The notes under the pieces are model-generated. The model had not been told where the DNA came from. It did not search any database and worked only from the letters and a program-made list of their open reading frames with translations. Below, piece by piece: positions 7,906 through 13,887 of a stretch of DNA of 64,000 nt (position 1 is its first letter; each line of letters begins with the position of its first letter). The DNA comes from Shinella fusca (GTDB lineage Bacteria; Pseudomonadota; Alphaproteobacteria; Rhizobiales; Rhizobiaceae). Both the position numbers and the translations under genes were made by a program. Location: NCBI RefSeq assembly GCF_014203155.1, contig NZ_JACHIK010000018.1, forward strand, positions 1 through 64,000. Direction: 5' to 3'.

Positions 7906-9582
7906 TCAGATCCCCCGCACCCGCGGCTCGCCCAGCCGGTCGAGCACCAGCGCCGTCAGCGCCCAGACGAGCGCGTCGAGCCGGTCCGGCGAGCGGCCGG
8001 CGGAAAGCCCGTCCGGGCCGAAATCGCACATCTGGTCCTCCAGCTCGGCGAAGGCGCCGGCATGGGCGACGCGCCCCTGCTCGTAGAGCGCGGCCACCGG
8101 CTCGGCGCGCAGGAATTTTCCGCGCGTCGCCCGCACGGTCGAGACCGGCAGGCCCGCGTCCACGCTTTTCAGCATCGCCGTCACCATGTCGCCGCCTTGG
8201 TTCACCTCGGCCACAACCCGGTCGGCGTCGAACCGCCGGAAGGCGCGCACCACCGCGCCCGCCCAGCCGGCGGGGCTCGCCCCCGTCACCGAGCAGTCGG
8301 CCAGCACCACCGCACGCCCCGCGCCGTCCAGCCCCGCGACGACGATGCCGCAGACGGAAGCAGCGGATGCCGTCGCCGGCGGATCGACCGCCACGACGAT
8401 GCGCGAGAGCGGCCCCGGCGCCTTCAGGCGGATCGCCTCCAGTCGCGGCCGGCTCCACAGCGCGTCCTCACGGTCGGCGATCAGCTCGCCGTCCAGCTCC
8501 TGCCGTCCCAGCCGCGAGCCGCCGTAGCGGTCTGCCATCGCAGCGATAAAGCCGGGCGAAAGATTGCTGGCATTGTCGGAGGTCGCGATGCGCCGCACCG
8601 CCGTCCGCGCATCGCCGGCCAGCGCCCGCAAAAGCGGCACCGGCCGCGGCGTCGTCGTCACCAGCACGCGCGGGTCCTCGCCGAGGCGCAGGCCGAATTG
8701 CAGCATGTCCCAGGTCTCCTGCGCGTGTTTCCATTTCCCGAGCTCGTCGCACCAGGCGAAGTGAAACTGCGGCCCGCGCAGGCTTTCGGGGTCTTCCGAC
8801 GAGAAAATCTGTGCGATGGAGCCGTTCGGCCAGACGAGCCGGCGGCGCGAGGCCTCGAATTCCGGCCGCGCCCGCCCGGCGATGCGGCAGATGCCGGAAA
8901 CGCCGTCGATCATCACCTCGCGCGCATCGCCCAGCGTCTCGGCGACGAGCGCGATGCGCAGCTCCGGTCGCGACAGCGCCAGCGCCTGCACCCATTCCGC
9001 CCCCGCCCGCGTCTTGCCCGACCCGCGCCCGCCCATCAAAAGCCACACCCGCCAGTCGCCGGGCGGCGGCATCTGCGCGAGCCGGCGGGTGAAATGCCAC
9101 CGCCGCAACTGCCGCGCATCACGAAGCCGAGCCGCCGCAACGGAGCCACAAGGAGCATGGGCGGGAAACCCTCGCCCCCCGCCGATCTCCCCCCTTGAGG
9201 GGGAGATGCCCGGCAGGGCAGAGGGGGGTATCCCACCCACCTGCCCTCCCGAAAGAACCGCGCCGGCCGCGCCGTCGCCACCCCCCTCTGTCGGCTTCGC
9301 CGACATCTCCCCCTCAAGGGGGGAGATCGGGGGCGTCCGTGGCAACGTATCCGGTTCCCTGCCGCGCCGCGAAAGTCCGCCCTCCAGCGCATCCGCCCGT
9401 TCCAGCAAATCGGCCCGCCGGCCTTCGATTTTGCTCAAGCCCGCCGCCATCTTGTCCATCTGCTTGTCGAATGCCTTGCGAACCGCCTGCAAGCCCCGCC
9501 GCCCCTTACGGTCCGGCGCGCGCACCGGCGGCAGCATCGCCGCCAGCCCCGTCTTCCCGCAGCCACTCTTCCTTCGCCGCAT
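7906..9582 (-). CDS. GTA terminase large subunit with in-frame repeat insertion
   Basis: DNA-packaging ATPase/nuclease. Walker A GGRGSGKT is at about residues 184-191; FAWCDELGKWKH is the Walker B region; ATPase coupling VLVTTTPRP follows. The RNase H-like nuclease domain has VVAVDPPATA, VVAEVNQGGDMV and DRLDALVWALTALV. The packaging core starts near residue 150 (LRDARQLRRW). Ahead of it, residues about 86-133 (ISPLEGEMSAKPTEGG ... GISPSRGEIGG) are the translation of a mosaic repeat kept in frame, preceded by a charged helical segment (25-70). ORF length 558 against roughly 400-450 usual. The start at 9582 overlaps terS by 77 nt and is uncertain; ATGs at 9537 and 9459 are alternatives. Confidence 0.85.
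   Translation of the reverse strand: MRRRKSGCGKTGLAAMLPPVRAPDRKGRRGLQAVRKAFDKQMDKMAAGLSKIEGRRADLLERADALEGGLSRRGREPDTLPRTPPISPLEGEMSAKPTEGGGDGAAGAVLSGGQVGGIPPSALPGISPSRGEIGGGRGFPAHAPCGSVAAARLRDARQLRRWHFTRRLAQMPPPGDWRVWLLMGGRGSGKTRAGAEWVQALALSRPELRIALVAETLGDAREVMIDGVSGICRIAGRARPEFEASRRRLVWPNGSIAQIFSSEDPESLRGPQFHFAWCDELGKWKHAQETWDMLQFGLRLGEDPRVLVTTTPRPVPLLRALAGDARTAVRRIATSDNASNLSPGFIAAMADRYGGSRLGRQELDGELIADREDALWSRPRLEAIRLKAPGPLSRIVVAVDPPATASAASVCGIVVAGLDGAGRAVVLADCSVTGASPAGWAGAVVRAFRRFDADRVVAEVNQGGDMVTAMLKSVDAGLPVSTVRATRGKFLRAEPVAALYEQGRVAHAGAFAELEDQMCDFGPDGLSAGRSPDRLDALVWALTALVLDRLGEPRVRGI
9184..9328. repeat. RIME-like mosaic repeat inside terL
   Basis: Inverted arms GATCTCCCCCCTTGAGGGGG ... 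CCCCCTCAAGGGGGGAGATC, the same family as the intergenic A-A elements but here inside the terL reading frame without a stop. The right arm carries a variant (CTGTCGGCTTCGCCGACATC) in place of CTGCCCTGCCGGGCATC. Confidence 0.85.
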
Positions 9583-10042
9583 TCAGCCGCTCCTTCACCC
9601 GCGCCTCGACGAGCCGGTCGAACTCCTCGGCCAGCGCCGCCTCGTCCTCCGGCAGGCCGGCGGCTGCTTCCGCCTCCACCCGCTCGGCGATCAGCGTGCG
9701 CTGCAGGCTGTCGATCTTCTCCAGCGTGCGCACGATCAGCGAGACGGCCTCGATGGCGGCCTTGGCGTCGGTCTGCGCCAGCTTGCGGGCGGCCTCGTCC
9801 TCGGCCGCGCCGACATCCCGCTCGGCCAGCGCCTTCTGGCTCTGGAAGCGCTGGAAGCGCTCGCGCAGTTCCTTGGTCATCTCCAGCAGCATGGCCTGCA
9901 TGTCGAGGAAGGGATCGCAGGGCGCCTCGGCCTTGGTATCGAGCAGCAGCGCCGCCCCGCCCGCAAGGTCCGCCCCGCAACCGCGAAACCCGTCATAATC
10001 CGCTTGCGGCTCCACACCGAACAGCGCCAGATCCTCATCCAT
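9506..10042 (-). CDS. Putative GTA terminase small subunit (g1-like)
   Basis: A 178-residue, strongly helical, charged protein encoded directly before terL. Segments such as MLLEMTKELRERFQRFQSQK and LAEEFDRLVEARVKERLNAA suggest coiled coils. Rhodobacter-type GTAs encode a short, poorly conserved small terminase at this place, so the call is by position and architecture only. The ATG at 10042 (MDEDLALFG) is preferred over an upstream ATG at 10096 that lies inside the terminator hairpin. The 3' end overlaps the terL ORF. Confidence 0.65.
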   Translation of the reverse strand: MDEDLALFGVEPQADYDGFRGCGADLAGGAALLLDTKAEAPCDPFLDMQAMLLEMTKELRERFQRFQSQKALAERDVGAAEDEAARKLAQTDAKAAIEAVSLIVRTLEKIDSLQRTLIAERVEAEAAAGLPEDEAALAEEFDRLVEARVKERLNAAKEEWLREDGAGGDAAAGARAGP

Positions 10043-10058
10043 CGCAAAGCCCCAAACG

Positions 10059-10090
10059 AAAAAGCGCCCGGACCCAATGGGCCGAGCGCC
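10059..10090 (-). terminator. Rho-independent terminator upstream of terS
   Basis: On the minus strand GCGCTCGG...CCGGGCGC forms an 8-bp stem (one G-U) with an inner CCC/GGG pair and an AT-rich loop, followed by TTTTT. It ends 17 nt before the terS ATG. It may end a small RNA or act as a leader attenuator for the GTA operon. Confidence 0.6.
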
Positions 10091-10196
10091 TGTCAAAACC
10101 TATCTCAAAGCTGGCCGCGGGCGGAAACCGCCAACCCCTTCCAGCCTCCGGAAAGCCCGGCGATCCCTTTCGCCCGCACCTTTCCGACTATGCCAT
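10060..10196 (-). ncRNA. Candidate small RNA or structured GTA leader
   Basis: A minus-strand unit with a sigma70-like promoter (TTGACG at 10226-10221, 17-bp spacer, TAGGGT at 10203-10198) and the terminator at 10059-10090. The roughly 130-nt product would have a CGGAAAG/CTTTCCG stem (10186-10150) enclosing GGCG/CGCC, and a TGGC...GCCA stem (about 10133-10112). No ORF is evident. I do not recognise it as 6S, SRP, tmRNA or a named rhizobial sRNA. The alternative is the 5' leader of terS, with termination controlling GTA expression. Confidence 0.4.
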
Positions 10197-10236
10197 AACC
10201 CTACCAGACGACCGTGACGCCGTCAAGGACTATTTT

Positions 10237-10260
10237 CCTAATTATATACTTGACGTACCA
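10237..10260 (+). repeat. Left terminal inverted repeat of the IS
   Basis: Begins CCTAATTATATACTTG and ends CGTACCA; exact inverse of 12559-12582. Its TTGACG points into the element and can serve as a -35 box. Confidence 0.9.
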
Positions 10261-10278
10261 AGGTGCAAAATGGATAAT
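10250..10278 (+). promoter_or_regulatory. Promoter with -35 in the left inverted repeat
   Basis: TTGACG (10250-10255), 17-bp spacer, GATAAT (10273-10278): near-consensus sigma70 promoter reading rightward into the cargo. The -10 overlaps the annotated start of the 68-residue ORF, so a transcript from here would begin inside that ORF. Confidence 0.5.
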
Positions 10279-10476
10279 GAGTCGCGACAGGCCGGCACTA
10301 GCAACGCGGTTGAACTAACGAAGGAAACAGTTGCCTCCGCAGTTGCAACGGAGATCATCAGCTTTTTTGACGGGCATTCCGTAGACGGGTCAGCGCTTCA
10401 GAAAACAGACGTAGACTGGATAGTGTCTGGCGTGCTGTCGAGGCTCCGCTTTCATGATCAGGAAAAGCCTCTCTAA
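10270..10476 (+). CDS. Small cargo ORF of unknown function (68 aa)
   Basis: Encodes an acidic, probably helical peptide (ELTKETVASAVATEIISFFD, then DGSALQKTDVDWIVSGVLSR). I do not recognise it. It runs against the 3' end of the HEPN-like gene, overlapping it by 119 bp on the opposite strand. The IS promoter -10 overlaps its first codons, which weakens this start. It may be real but start at an internal codon, or be fortuitous. Confidence 0.35.
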   Translation: MDNESRQAGTSNAVELTKETVASAVATEIISFFDGHSVDGSALQKTDVDWIVSGVLSRLRFHDQEKPL

Positions 10477-11119
10477 GTCGCTCGTCCAAATTCGCGACAG
10501 ACGGATCTAAGATAAATCCGATCAGATTTATCATCTGGATCGTCTCGTCTAGATCCCTCAGTACGTTGTCGAAATCAGCTTTCCGGTAGACGTAGATTTT
10601 GTCGAAGTCATAGCTCATCGCCGCCATACGTCGTTCATGGCGCTCTGCTGCTGCAACGCTCAAATCTTCGTCCGAATTCCAAACCTGCTGATGGTTGCGC
10701 CTGTGCTTGAGCATGTATCGTGGGTCAACCAAGACGAGGGCGTCGTCTACTTGGTCGCAACTTCCCCAAAGCCAATGGGCAAATTTGTTTCTAACGTCCA
10801 TTTGCGTCCTGTACGCAGACGAAATTGCCTCGAACGCCTCAAAGTCTTCCGCCGGCAGTGCAGCTCTAGCCGCTGCTAAAATCATAGACCTCTTGTTGCC
10901 GGCATCCATTACCTCGCTGAACATAGCGAACGCAGGTTCTGGGCTGGCATGCAAGAGATGAACGAGTATCATAGCCATACCGTGTTCCATGGCTGACGCT
11001 TTGGCTACGGTTTCAGCTATGAGTACGGCGAGCGCTGGCTTTTTCGGGATTTCCTCCGCGTCAATAGCCATGGCCCAAGGCTCACCGGGCTTTATGAACT
11101 TGCTAAGAGGTTGAGGCAT
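10358..11119 (-). CDS. HEPN-like protein, IS cargo
   Basis: A 253-residue soluble helical protein. Residues 110-115 read RNKFAH, within YRTQMDVRNKFAHWLWG, which fits the R-N-x3-H motif of HEPN domains (RNases in toxin-antitoxin and defence systems). The helix before it (about 30-105) and after it (165-215) fit a HEPN-like bundle. The ATG at 11119 has GGAG 6 nt upstream; the frame is open further upstream but without such support. The start codon overlaps that of a divergent 56-aa ORF. The function is inferred from one motif plus fold expectation; it could also be a non-catalytic HEPN protein. Confidence 0.55.
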   Translation of the reverse strand: MPQPLSKFIKPGEPWAMAIDAEEIPKKPALAVLIAETVAKASAMEHGMAMILVHLLHASPEPAFAMFSEVMDAGNKRSMILAAARAALPAEDFEAFEAISSAYRTQMDVRNKFAHWLWGSCDQVDDALVLVDPRYMLKHRRNHQQVWNSDEDLSVAAAERHERRMAAMSYDFDKIYVYRKADFDNVLRDLDETIQMINLIGFILDPSVANLDERLREAFPDHESGASTARQTLSSLRLFSEALTRLRNARQKS

Positions 11120-11288
11120 GCCAAACTCCGAAAAGCAGATTGACGAGAAGAAGGGCGATGAGGTCTTGCGGCGTATGCTGAAAACCACGCCTGGACCGCA
11201 TGTTAAGCCCCGCGAAAGCAATCGCGGTGTAGAAACGAAACCGAGCGGCACTCCTGCGAAGAAACACCGCCCGGAAGAAGACAGCTAG
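11118..11288 (+). CDS. Small cargo protein (56 aa), unknown
   Basis: ATG at 11118-11120 after an AAGAGG ribosome-binding site; ends at the TAG at 11286. The peptide is highly charged: an N-terminal EKQIDEKKGDEVLRRMLKTT and a basic, proline-containing tail (PGPHVKPRES, AKKHRPEED). I recall similar short DEVLRRMLKTPPKPH-type proteins in alphaproteobacteria, often beside mobile genes; function unknown. Its ATG overlaps the ATG of the HEPN-like gene on the other strand (shared CATG). Confidence 0.5.
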   Translation: MPNSEKQIDEKKGDEVLRRMLKTTPGPHVKPRESNRGVETKPSGTPAKKHRPEEDS

Positions 11289-11294
11289 GCTGGC

Positions 11295-11405
11295 TTACTT
11301 TTTACGGGTTTCCACGATGTGGGTACGGGGATGCCTCACTGCGGTTTTCACCGTTGTGAAGCGCCCCGTAACCGCGCTTCGCCCGATTTTGGTTGCCTTG
11401 GACAT
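11295..11405 (-). CDS. Very small conserved-looking protein (36 aa) with strong RBS
   Basis: Reads MSKATKIGRSAVTGRFTTVK then TAVRHPRTHIVETRKK. An AGGAGGT Shine-Dalgarno lies 8 nt before the ATG (11405), the best such site in the element. The pattern IGRSA-TGRF-V--A--HP-T-VVE is one I recall from short uncharacterised rhizobial proteins, sometimes misannotated as transporters. It is basic, with no membrane segment. It ends 6 bp from the convergent 56-aa ORF. Confidence 0.6.
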   Translation of the reverse strand: MSKATKIGRSAVTGRFTTVKTAVRHPRTHIVETRKK

Positions 11406-11537
11406 TCGCTCTCACCTCCTTTCTCGGGCAGTGGCCCGGCTTAAGGCATAACCCTGAGAGGTGTGGCTGAGGCGAATCGACAACCGCAAATAAGCTAGCG
11501 CTTTTTACGTTTTCTGAGAATAGCTCGCGCTTTCTGC

Positions 11538-12521
11538 TTAGGCGTGAGCGGCTTCACCAATCCGCCGATAGGTGAGACGCTTGTCGCGGGCACCAGCCAG
11601 AAGCTGTTCGGCGCGTTCGGCATCGGAAATTTTCAGAGCCGCACGGCGGTTATGGCGGAAATCAAATTCTGCGAGGTAGCGGTGAAGATGGGCTTCGCCG
11701 CAATGCTGGTAGACGCCGATCATGCCGCGCTTGAATACCGAGAAAACGGCTTCAATCGTGTTTGAGTGAATGACCACGTCGCCTTCACGACGGGCATATT
11801 CCTTGGCGGAATGCTTAGTCGTCTTGTGCGTTTCGAACTCTTTGCCGACGACCGTATAGAGACGGCTTTCATCGGTGTAGAGATTGCTATCGCGAGACAC
11901 GTTGCGAACGAGGACTTCGCGGACGGTATCGCGCGTGGCTTCGTTCAGATGGAACATGCGGGACTTGCCGCCGCGCTCTACGAGGCCGACGACAATGCGC
12001 TTGTCGGCGCCGCCAGACTTGCCGCCCTTTGTGGGCTTGGCGATGCGGCCACGAGCGAGTTTGCGGGGCGTCTCGCGCTTGCCGATATAGGTTTCGTCGG
12101 CTTCAACGGTCTTGCCACCACCACCGAGCGGGCCGGAGGACTTAACGTCCTCCTTCATCGCCTCGCGGATGCGGTGCGCCATGAACCATGCGGTCTTGTA
12201 GGTAACGCCAAGCATGCGGTGTAGCTGATGAGCCGAAATGCCCTTCTTCGATGCGGCCATGAGGTGAGCAGCGAGAACCCACTTGTTCAAGGCGATTTTG
12301 GAGCGCTCGAACACGGTGCCAACGGTCACGGTAAAGGGATCACGGCAGGCGTTGCACTTGTAGACGCCGGGGCGGGTAGACTTGCCAGCAAGCTTTGTAA
12401 TGGCTGTCTGGTCGCAGTTGCCGCAATGAGGGCAGATAGGACCGTTCGGCCAGTGGATAGCCTCCAGATGTTCGCGGGCCTTGTTGGCGTCGTGGTAGAT
12501 TTCGTGATCGAGTGCGTACAT
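11538..12521 (-). CDS. IS1595-family (ISXO2-like) transposase
   Basis: A 327-residue transposase. An N-terminal zinc ribbon (ICPHCGNCDQ ... YKCNACRDPFT) is followed by a helix-turn-helix (KKGISAHQLHRMLGVTYKTA) and the ISXO2-type DDE domain with VEADETYIGKRE, NLYTDESRLY and HSNTIEAVFSVFKRGMIGVY, then FDFRHNRRA. All acidic/Asn catalytic positions of the family look intact. The ATG at 12521 is 38 bp inside the right inverted repeat; its promoter probably uses that repeat. The region 11406-11537 shows no gene. Confidence 0.95.
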   Translation of the reverse strand: MYALDHEIYHDANKAREHLEAIHWPNGPICPHCGNCDQTAITKLAGKSTRPGVYKCNACRDPFTVTVGTVFERSKIALNKWVLAAHLMAASKKGISAHQLHRMLGVTYKTAWFMAHRIREAMKEDVKSSGPLGGGGKTVEADETYIGKRETPRKLARGRIAKPTKGGKSGGADKRIVVGLVERGGKSRMFHLNEATRDTVREVLVRNVSRDSNLYTDESRLYTVVGKEFETHKTTKHSAKEYARREGDVVIHSNTIEAVFSVFKRGMIGVYQHCGEAHLHRYLAEFDFRHNRRAALKISDAERAEQLLAGARDKRLTYRRIGEAAHA

Positions 12522-12539
12522 TGGCTATCTCCTTGGATT

Positions 12540-12569
12540 CTTGTACCAAAGAGCGATGTGGTACGTCAA
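12540..12569 (-). promoter_or_regulatory. Transposase promoter with -35 in the right inverted repeat
   Basis: Minus strand TTGACG (12569-12564), 18-bp spacer, TACAAG (12545-12540), 18 bp before the transposase ATG. Confidence 0.45.
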
Positions 12570-12582
12570 GTATATAATTAGG
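12559..12582 (-). repeat. Right terminal inverted repeat of the IS
   Basis: Exact inverse of 10237-10260; TGGTACGTCAAGTATATAAT then TAGG. Confidence 0.9.
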
Positions 12583-12602
12583 ACTATTTTCCTATATTTT
12601 TA

Positions 12603-12923
12603 TCAGAGGCCCGCCGCCTTGCGCAGATCGTCGTTCATGCGCGCCTGCCAGCCTTTGCCGGTCGCCTTGTAGTGCCTGATGATATCGGGGTCGAGGCGAA
12701 CCGAGATTTGCTGCTTCGGGTTATCCATTGCCGGGCGTCCGCGCTTGGCCTTCGCGCGATCGATCGCCGCGGCAAGCTCCGGCAATGCCTCGCGGAAGGG
12801 CCTTGCCTTGCGAAAATCGTCTTCGGTCCATTCGGGACTGTCCGGATCCTCGGCAATGCCCTTGCGGATATGATCTTCCTCCGCATCGGAAATGTCATGG
12901 GGACGTTTTGCGATAGTGCTCAT
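12603..12923 (-). CDS. brnA: BrnA-type antitoxin
   Basis: A 106-residue antitoxin. The C-terminal ribbon-helix-helix segment KQQISVRLDPDIIRHYKATG followed by GWQARMNDDLRKAAG is typical of BrnA, which binds DNA and neutralises BrnT. The ATG at 12923 has GAGGAGG upstream and lies inside the 3' end of brnT (29-bp overlap), so translation is coupled. Autoregulation with BrnT is the family norm. The IS lies 12 bp beyond its stop codon. Confidence 0.88.
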   Translation of the reverse strand: MSTIAKRPHDISDAEEDHIRKGIAEDPDSPEWTEDDFRKARPFREALPELAAAIDRAKAKRGRPAMDNPKQQISVRLDPDIIRHYKATGKGWQARMNDDLRKAAGL

Positions 12924-13164
12924 AGAGCCTCCTCTCGTTCCGGCTTGCCGCCCGCATGGAGATCAGCGAAACGGCCTCATGGCCGAGCGTGGCGAAGACG
13001 ACGACAAGCGTGCCGTCGCGAAAGAAGCCGATCGCCTTCCACCGTCCCGAATGGGCGGGAACGATCAGCGCATCCTCGAAGAAATCCATCTCCAGCACGG
13101 CGAAGTCGTGGCCGTGCTTTTCAATATTGCCGAGCCGCTTCACGTCGTCATAGAGGATTTCCAT
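12895..13164 (-). CDS. brnT: BrnT-type ribonuclease toxin
   Basis: An 89-residue BrnT-family toxin, an RelE-like endoribonuclease. Family features seen: LYDDVKRLGNIEKHGHDFAV near the N-terminus, KAIGFFRDGTLVVVFATLG in the middle and ISMRAASRNERRLYEHYR at the C-terminus. It is first in the toxin-antitoxin operon, as is usual for brnTA. Size fits the family. ATG at 13164. Confidence 0.9.
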   Translation of the reverse strand: MEILYDDVKRLGNIEKHGHDFAVLEMDFFEDALIVPAHSGRWKAIGFFRDGTLVVVFATLGHEAVSLISMRAASRNERRLYEHYRKTSP

Positions 13165-13202
13165 GGATTTCCTGTATCACATTTAATCCTCACATGGAAG
13201 AT

Positions 13203-13220
13203 ATAGGATGAAAATCCTAT
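13203..13220. promoter_or_regulatory. Palindrome upstream of brnT
   Basis: ATAGGAT-GAAA-ATCCTAT, a perfect 7-bp inverted repeat, 39-56 nt before the brnT ATG and overlapping the UPF0260 stop codon. Candidate BrnA operator; a transcript hairpin is the alternative. Confidence 0.4.
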
Positions 13221-13702
13221 TTCCCCTCGCCCACTTCCAGCGGCCAGGTCACGAGGTAATCCTCGTAGTCCTCGATATCGATGCCCTCTTCGCTCACCGT
13301 GCGGCCGCGGGCGGAGATGCCGGCCTGGTGCACGGTGTCGGGATCGCCCGAGACGAGCGGGTGCCACCAGTAGAGGTCGTGGCCGTCGCGGATGAGGCGG
13401 TAGCCGCAGGTCGGCGGCAGCCAGGAGATCTCCGCGACGCTCTCCACGGTGAGGCGGATGCAGTCCGGCACCGTCGCCTGCCGGTTCTCGTAGTCCTTGC
13501 AGCGACAGCTTTCCCCGTCGAGCAGCACGCAGCGGATGGAGGTCCAGGCGATCTCGCCGGTCTCCCAGTCCTCCAGCTTGTTGAGGCAACAGAGCCCGCA
13601 GCCGTCGCACAGGCTCTCCCACTCGCCGTCGGTCATCTCGGCAAGCGTCTTGGTCTTCCAGAACGGCAGGTCGTCCGTCTTTGCGGCATCGTTCGTCGTC
13701 AT
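13217..13702 (-). CDS. UPF0260 / YcgN-like cysteine cluster protein
   Basis: A 161-residue protein of the YcgN/UPF0260 family (YkgJ-like zinc or iron cluster domain). Conserved cysteines appear in [32 protein letters not shown] and VPDCIRL, plus LPPTCGYRL. Length and motif order match the family. Biochemical role is unknown. It is the first gene of a leftward series with brnTA downstream, and divergent from the penicillin-binding protein. Confidence 0.92.
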   Translation of the reverse strand: MTTNDAAKTDDLPFWKTKTLAEMTDGEWESLCDGCGLCCLNKLEDWETGEIAWTSIRCVLLDGESCRCKDYENRQATVPDCIRLTVESVAEISWLPPTCGYRLIRDGHDLYWWHPLVSGDPDTVHQAGISARGRTVSEEGIDIEDYEDYLVTWPLEVGEGK

Positions 13703-13887
13703 GCCCGACCCCTGGACCCCTCGGGCGCAAAGGTCAAGAGCGGCGGGCGGTAACCCTTCCCCGCAAAATCCGTTCTGCTGCCGTCAAAAGCCTGATATCG
13801 TACTAGAATAAACCGATGGTGACAGGACGTTAACCGGCAGGCCGTCAGTGTCACGGCGCGAGGGACGAGAAGCAAGAGACCGCGATC

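Larger units (their letters stand above)
10229..12590. mobile_element. IS1595-type cargo-carrying insertion element with target duplication
   Basis: Perfect 24-bp terminal inverted repeats lie at 10237-10260 and 12559-12582 (inner part ATATACTTGACGTACCA). They are flanked by the direct repeat ACTATTTT (10229-10236, 12583-12590); 8 bp is the usual IS1595 duplication length. The direct repeat can be read as up to 15 bp because the target itself has GG..CC around it, so the exact ends are slightly ambiguous. The 2,346-bp element carries a minus-strand DDE transposase, a HEPN-like gene and three tiny ORFs. Base composition of the cargo is clearly lower in GC than the flanks, consistent with recent transfer. 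The two ends and duplication are identical, suggesting recent insertion. Confidence 0.9.
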
